A model generated the notes under the pieces. It was not told where the DNA came from and did no database searches. It saw only the letters and a program-made list of their open reading frames with translations. A program made the position numbers and the translations under genes. Source: Alviniconcha marisindica (Eukaryota; Mollusca; Gastropoda; Provannidae). Taken from it: a stretch of DNA of 64,000 nucleotides. Below, piece by piece: positions 62,735 through 64,000 of the stretch; the stretch's first letter is position 1, and every line of letters starts with the position of its first letter. The stretch spans positions 931,001 through 995,000 of the forward strand of contig JABMCL010002254.1 of assembly GCA_018857735.1 (NCBI GenBank). Reading direction: 5' to 3'.

Positions 62735-63470
62735 ATAGTGGTACGTCGTAGGTACAGAAGCTTGTAGTTATATTATTGGTACGTGGAATAGACGCTTGTA
62801 GTTACAGTGGTACATTGTATAAAACTTGTAGTTACAGTGGTACGGGGTATAGAAACTTGTAGTTATAGTGGTACGTGGTATAAACACTTGTTCTCACTTG
62901 TTCGTGTAATAGAAACTTGTAGTTATAGTGGTACGTAGTATAAACACTTGTTCTCACTTGTTCGTGTAATAGAAACTTGTAGTGGTACGTGGTATAAACA
63001 CTTGTTCTCACTTGTTCGTGTAATAGAAACTTGTAGTTATAGTGGTACGTAGTACAAACACTTGTTCTCACTTGTTCGTGTAATAGAAACTTGTAGCATA
63101 GTGGTACGTAGTATAAACACTTGTTCTCACCTGTTCGTGTAATAAAAATTTGTAGGTATAGTGGTACGTGGTATAAACACTTGTTGGTGTAATAGAAACG
63201 TGTAGTTATAGTGGTACGTAGTATAAACACTTGTTCTCACTTGTTGGTGTAATAGAAACGTGTAGTTATAGTGGTACGTAGTATAAACACTTGTTCTCAC
63301 TTGTTGGTGTAATAGAAACGTGTAGTTATAGTGGTACGTAGTATAAACACTTGTTCTCCATTGTTCGTGTAATAGAAACGTGTAGTTATAGTGGTACGTG
63401 GTATAAACACTTGTTGGTGTAATAGAAACGTGTAGTTATAGTGGTACGTGGTAGAGGAACAATCAGAGGT
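62735..63470. repeat. 60-bp minisatellite
   Basis: About 12 units with GTATAAACACTTGTTCTCAC, TTGTTCGTGTAATAGAAACT and TGTAGTTATAGTGGTACGTA; some lack the second block. A 20-codon unit open on the minus strand; not taken as a gene. Confidence 0.95.
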
Positions 63471-63667
63471 ACGTGGCCGGTAGAAACCCATAGTTATAGT
63501 TGCACATGGCACAGGACTTGTGCAGCCTGCGGTATGGAAACTAGTGTCCTCAAAACAGGTCATTTTGTCTAAGAGCGAGTGAAGATCAAAATAAAAACAT
63601 GTCAGTGTATGAATTTTAGATGACCAGTTTGGTGACTGACGGTTACAGGATCTGAGGCACCCAGCAT

Positions 63668-64000
63668 CGTCCTGTGTCCTGACTGTGTCTGTGTCCTGAC
63701 TGTGTCCTGACTGTGTCTGTGTCCTGACTGTGTCTGTGTCCTGTGTCCTGACTGTGTCTGTGTCCTGGCTGTGTCCTGACTGTGTCTGTGTCCTGACTAT
63801 GTCCTGACTGTGTCTGTGTCCTGTGTCTGTGTCCTGACTGTGTCCTGACTGTGTCTGTGTCCTGGCTGTGTCCTGACTGTGTCTGTGTCCTGACTGTGTC
63901 TGTGTCCTGGCTGTGTCTGTGTCCTGGCTGTGTCCTGGCTGTGTCTGTGTCCTGACTGTGTCCTGACTGTGTCTGTGTCCTGGCTGTGTTTGTGTCCTGA
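63668..64000. repeat. 17-bp minisatellite running off the window
   Basis: Units of TGTGTCCTGACTGTGTC and variants continue to the last base, so the array is incomplete here. Confidence 0.93.

Overview
The window is eukaryotic nuclear DNA, most probably from a mollusc and perhaps a gastropod. The lineage is inferred from the gene, the retroelement tails and the repeat texture; no marker in the window proves it. The only gene I can support is the 3' part of an estrogen-related receptor (ERR, nuclear receptor subfamily NR3B) on the + strand. Five exons join in frame: 32-148 (second zinc finger), 12182-12289 (C-terminal extension and hinge), 15468-15641, 16212-16484 and 17085-17326 (ligand-binding domain, ending in the AF-2 helix and a stop). 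All four introns are phase 1 with GT-AG borders. The 5' exons lie upstream of base 1.

Bases 149-17084 are mostly ERR introns, rich in (GT)n, (TA)n and poly-C/G tracts. A 37-bp minisatellite runs into the exon 2 acceptor. A 123-bp duplication of the exon 3 acceptor and exon start lies inside intron 3. There is also an exact 45-nt repeat pair within intron 1.

From about 17.4 kb to the right edge I see no convincing host gene. This part holds more than 25 different minisatellites (units of about 17-81 bp) in near-continuous succession, many CT/GT microsatellites, C or G homopolymers of up to about 29 nt, and decayed transposable elements. The elements are three 5'-truncated non-LTR retrotransposons with RT C-terminal coding remnants (53.0-53.6, 56.6-58.0 and 61.3-62.0 kb), a mariner-like transposase pseudogene (34.5-35.3 kb, minus), and a 508-bp terminal-inverted-repeat element carrying a SAP-like coding remnant (38743-39250) inside a 32-bp minisatellite.

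The most unusual observation is a very small retroposon-like sequence of about 53-64 bp. Three copies (2485-2548, 8200-8253 minus, 18577-18629) start at the same nucleotide and are each flanked by a different 9-13 bp direct repeat. A fourth, more diverged copy lies at 34069-34124. I do not recognise this family. Most long open frames in the window are read-through of repeats and are not annotated as genes.
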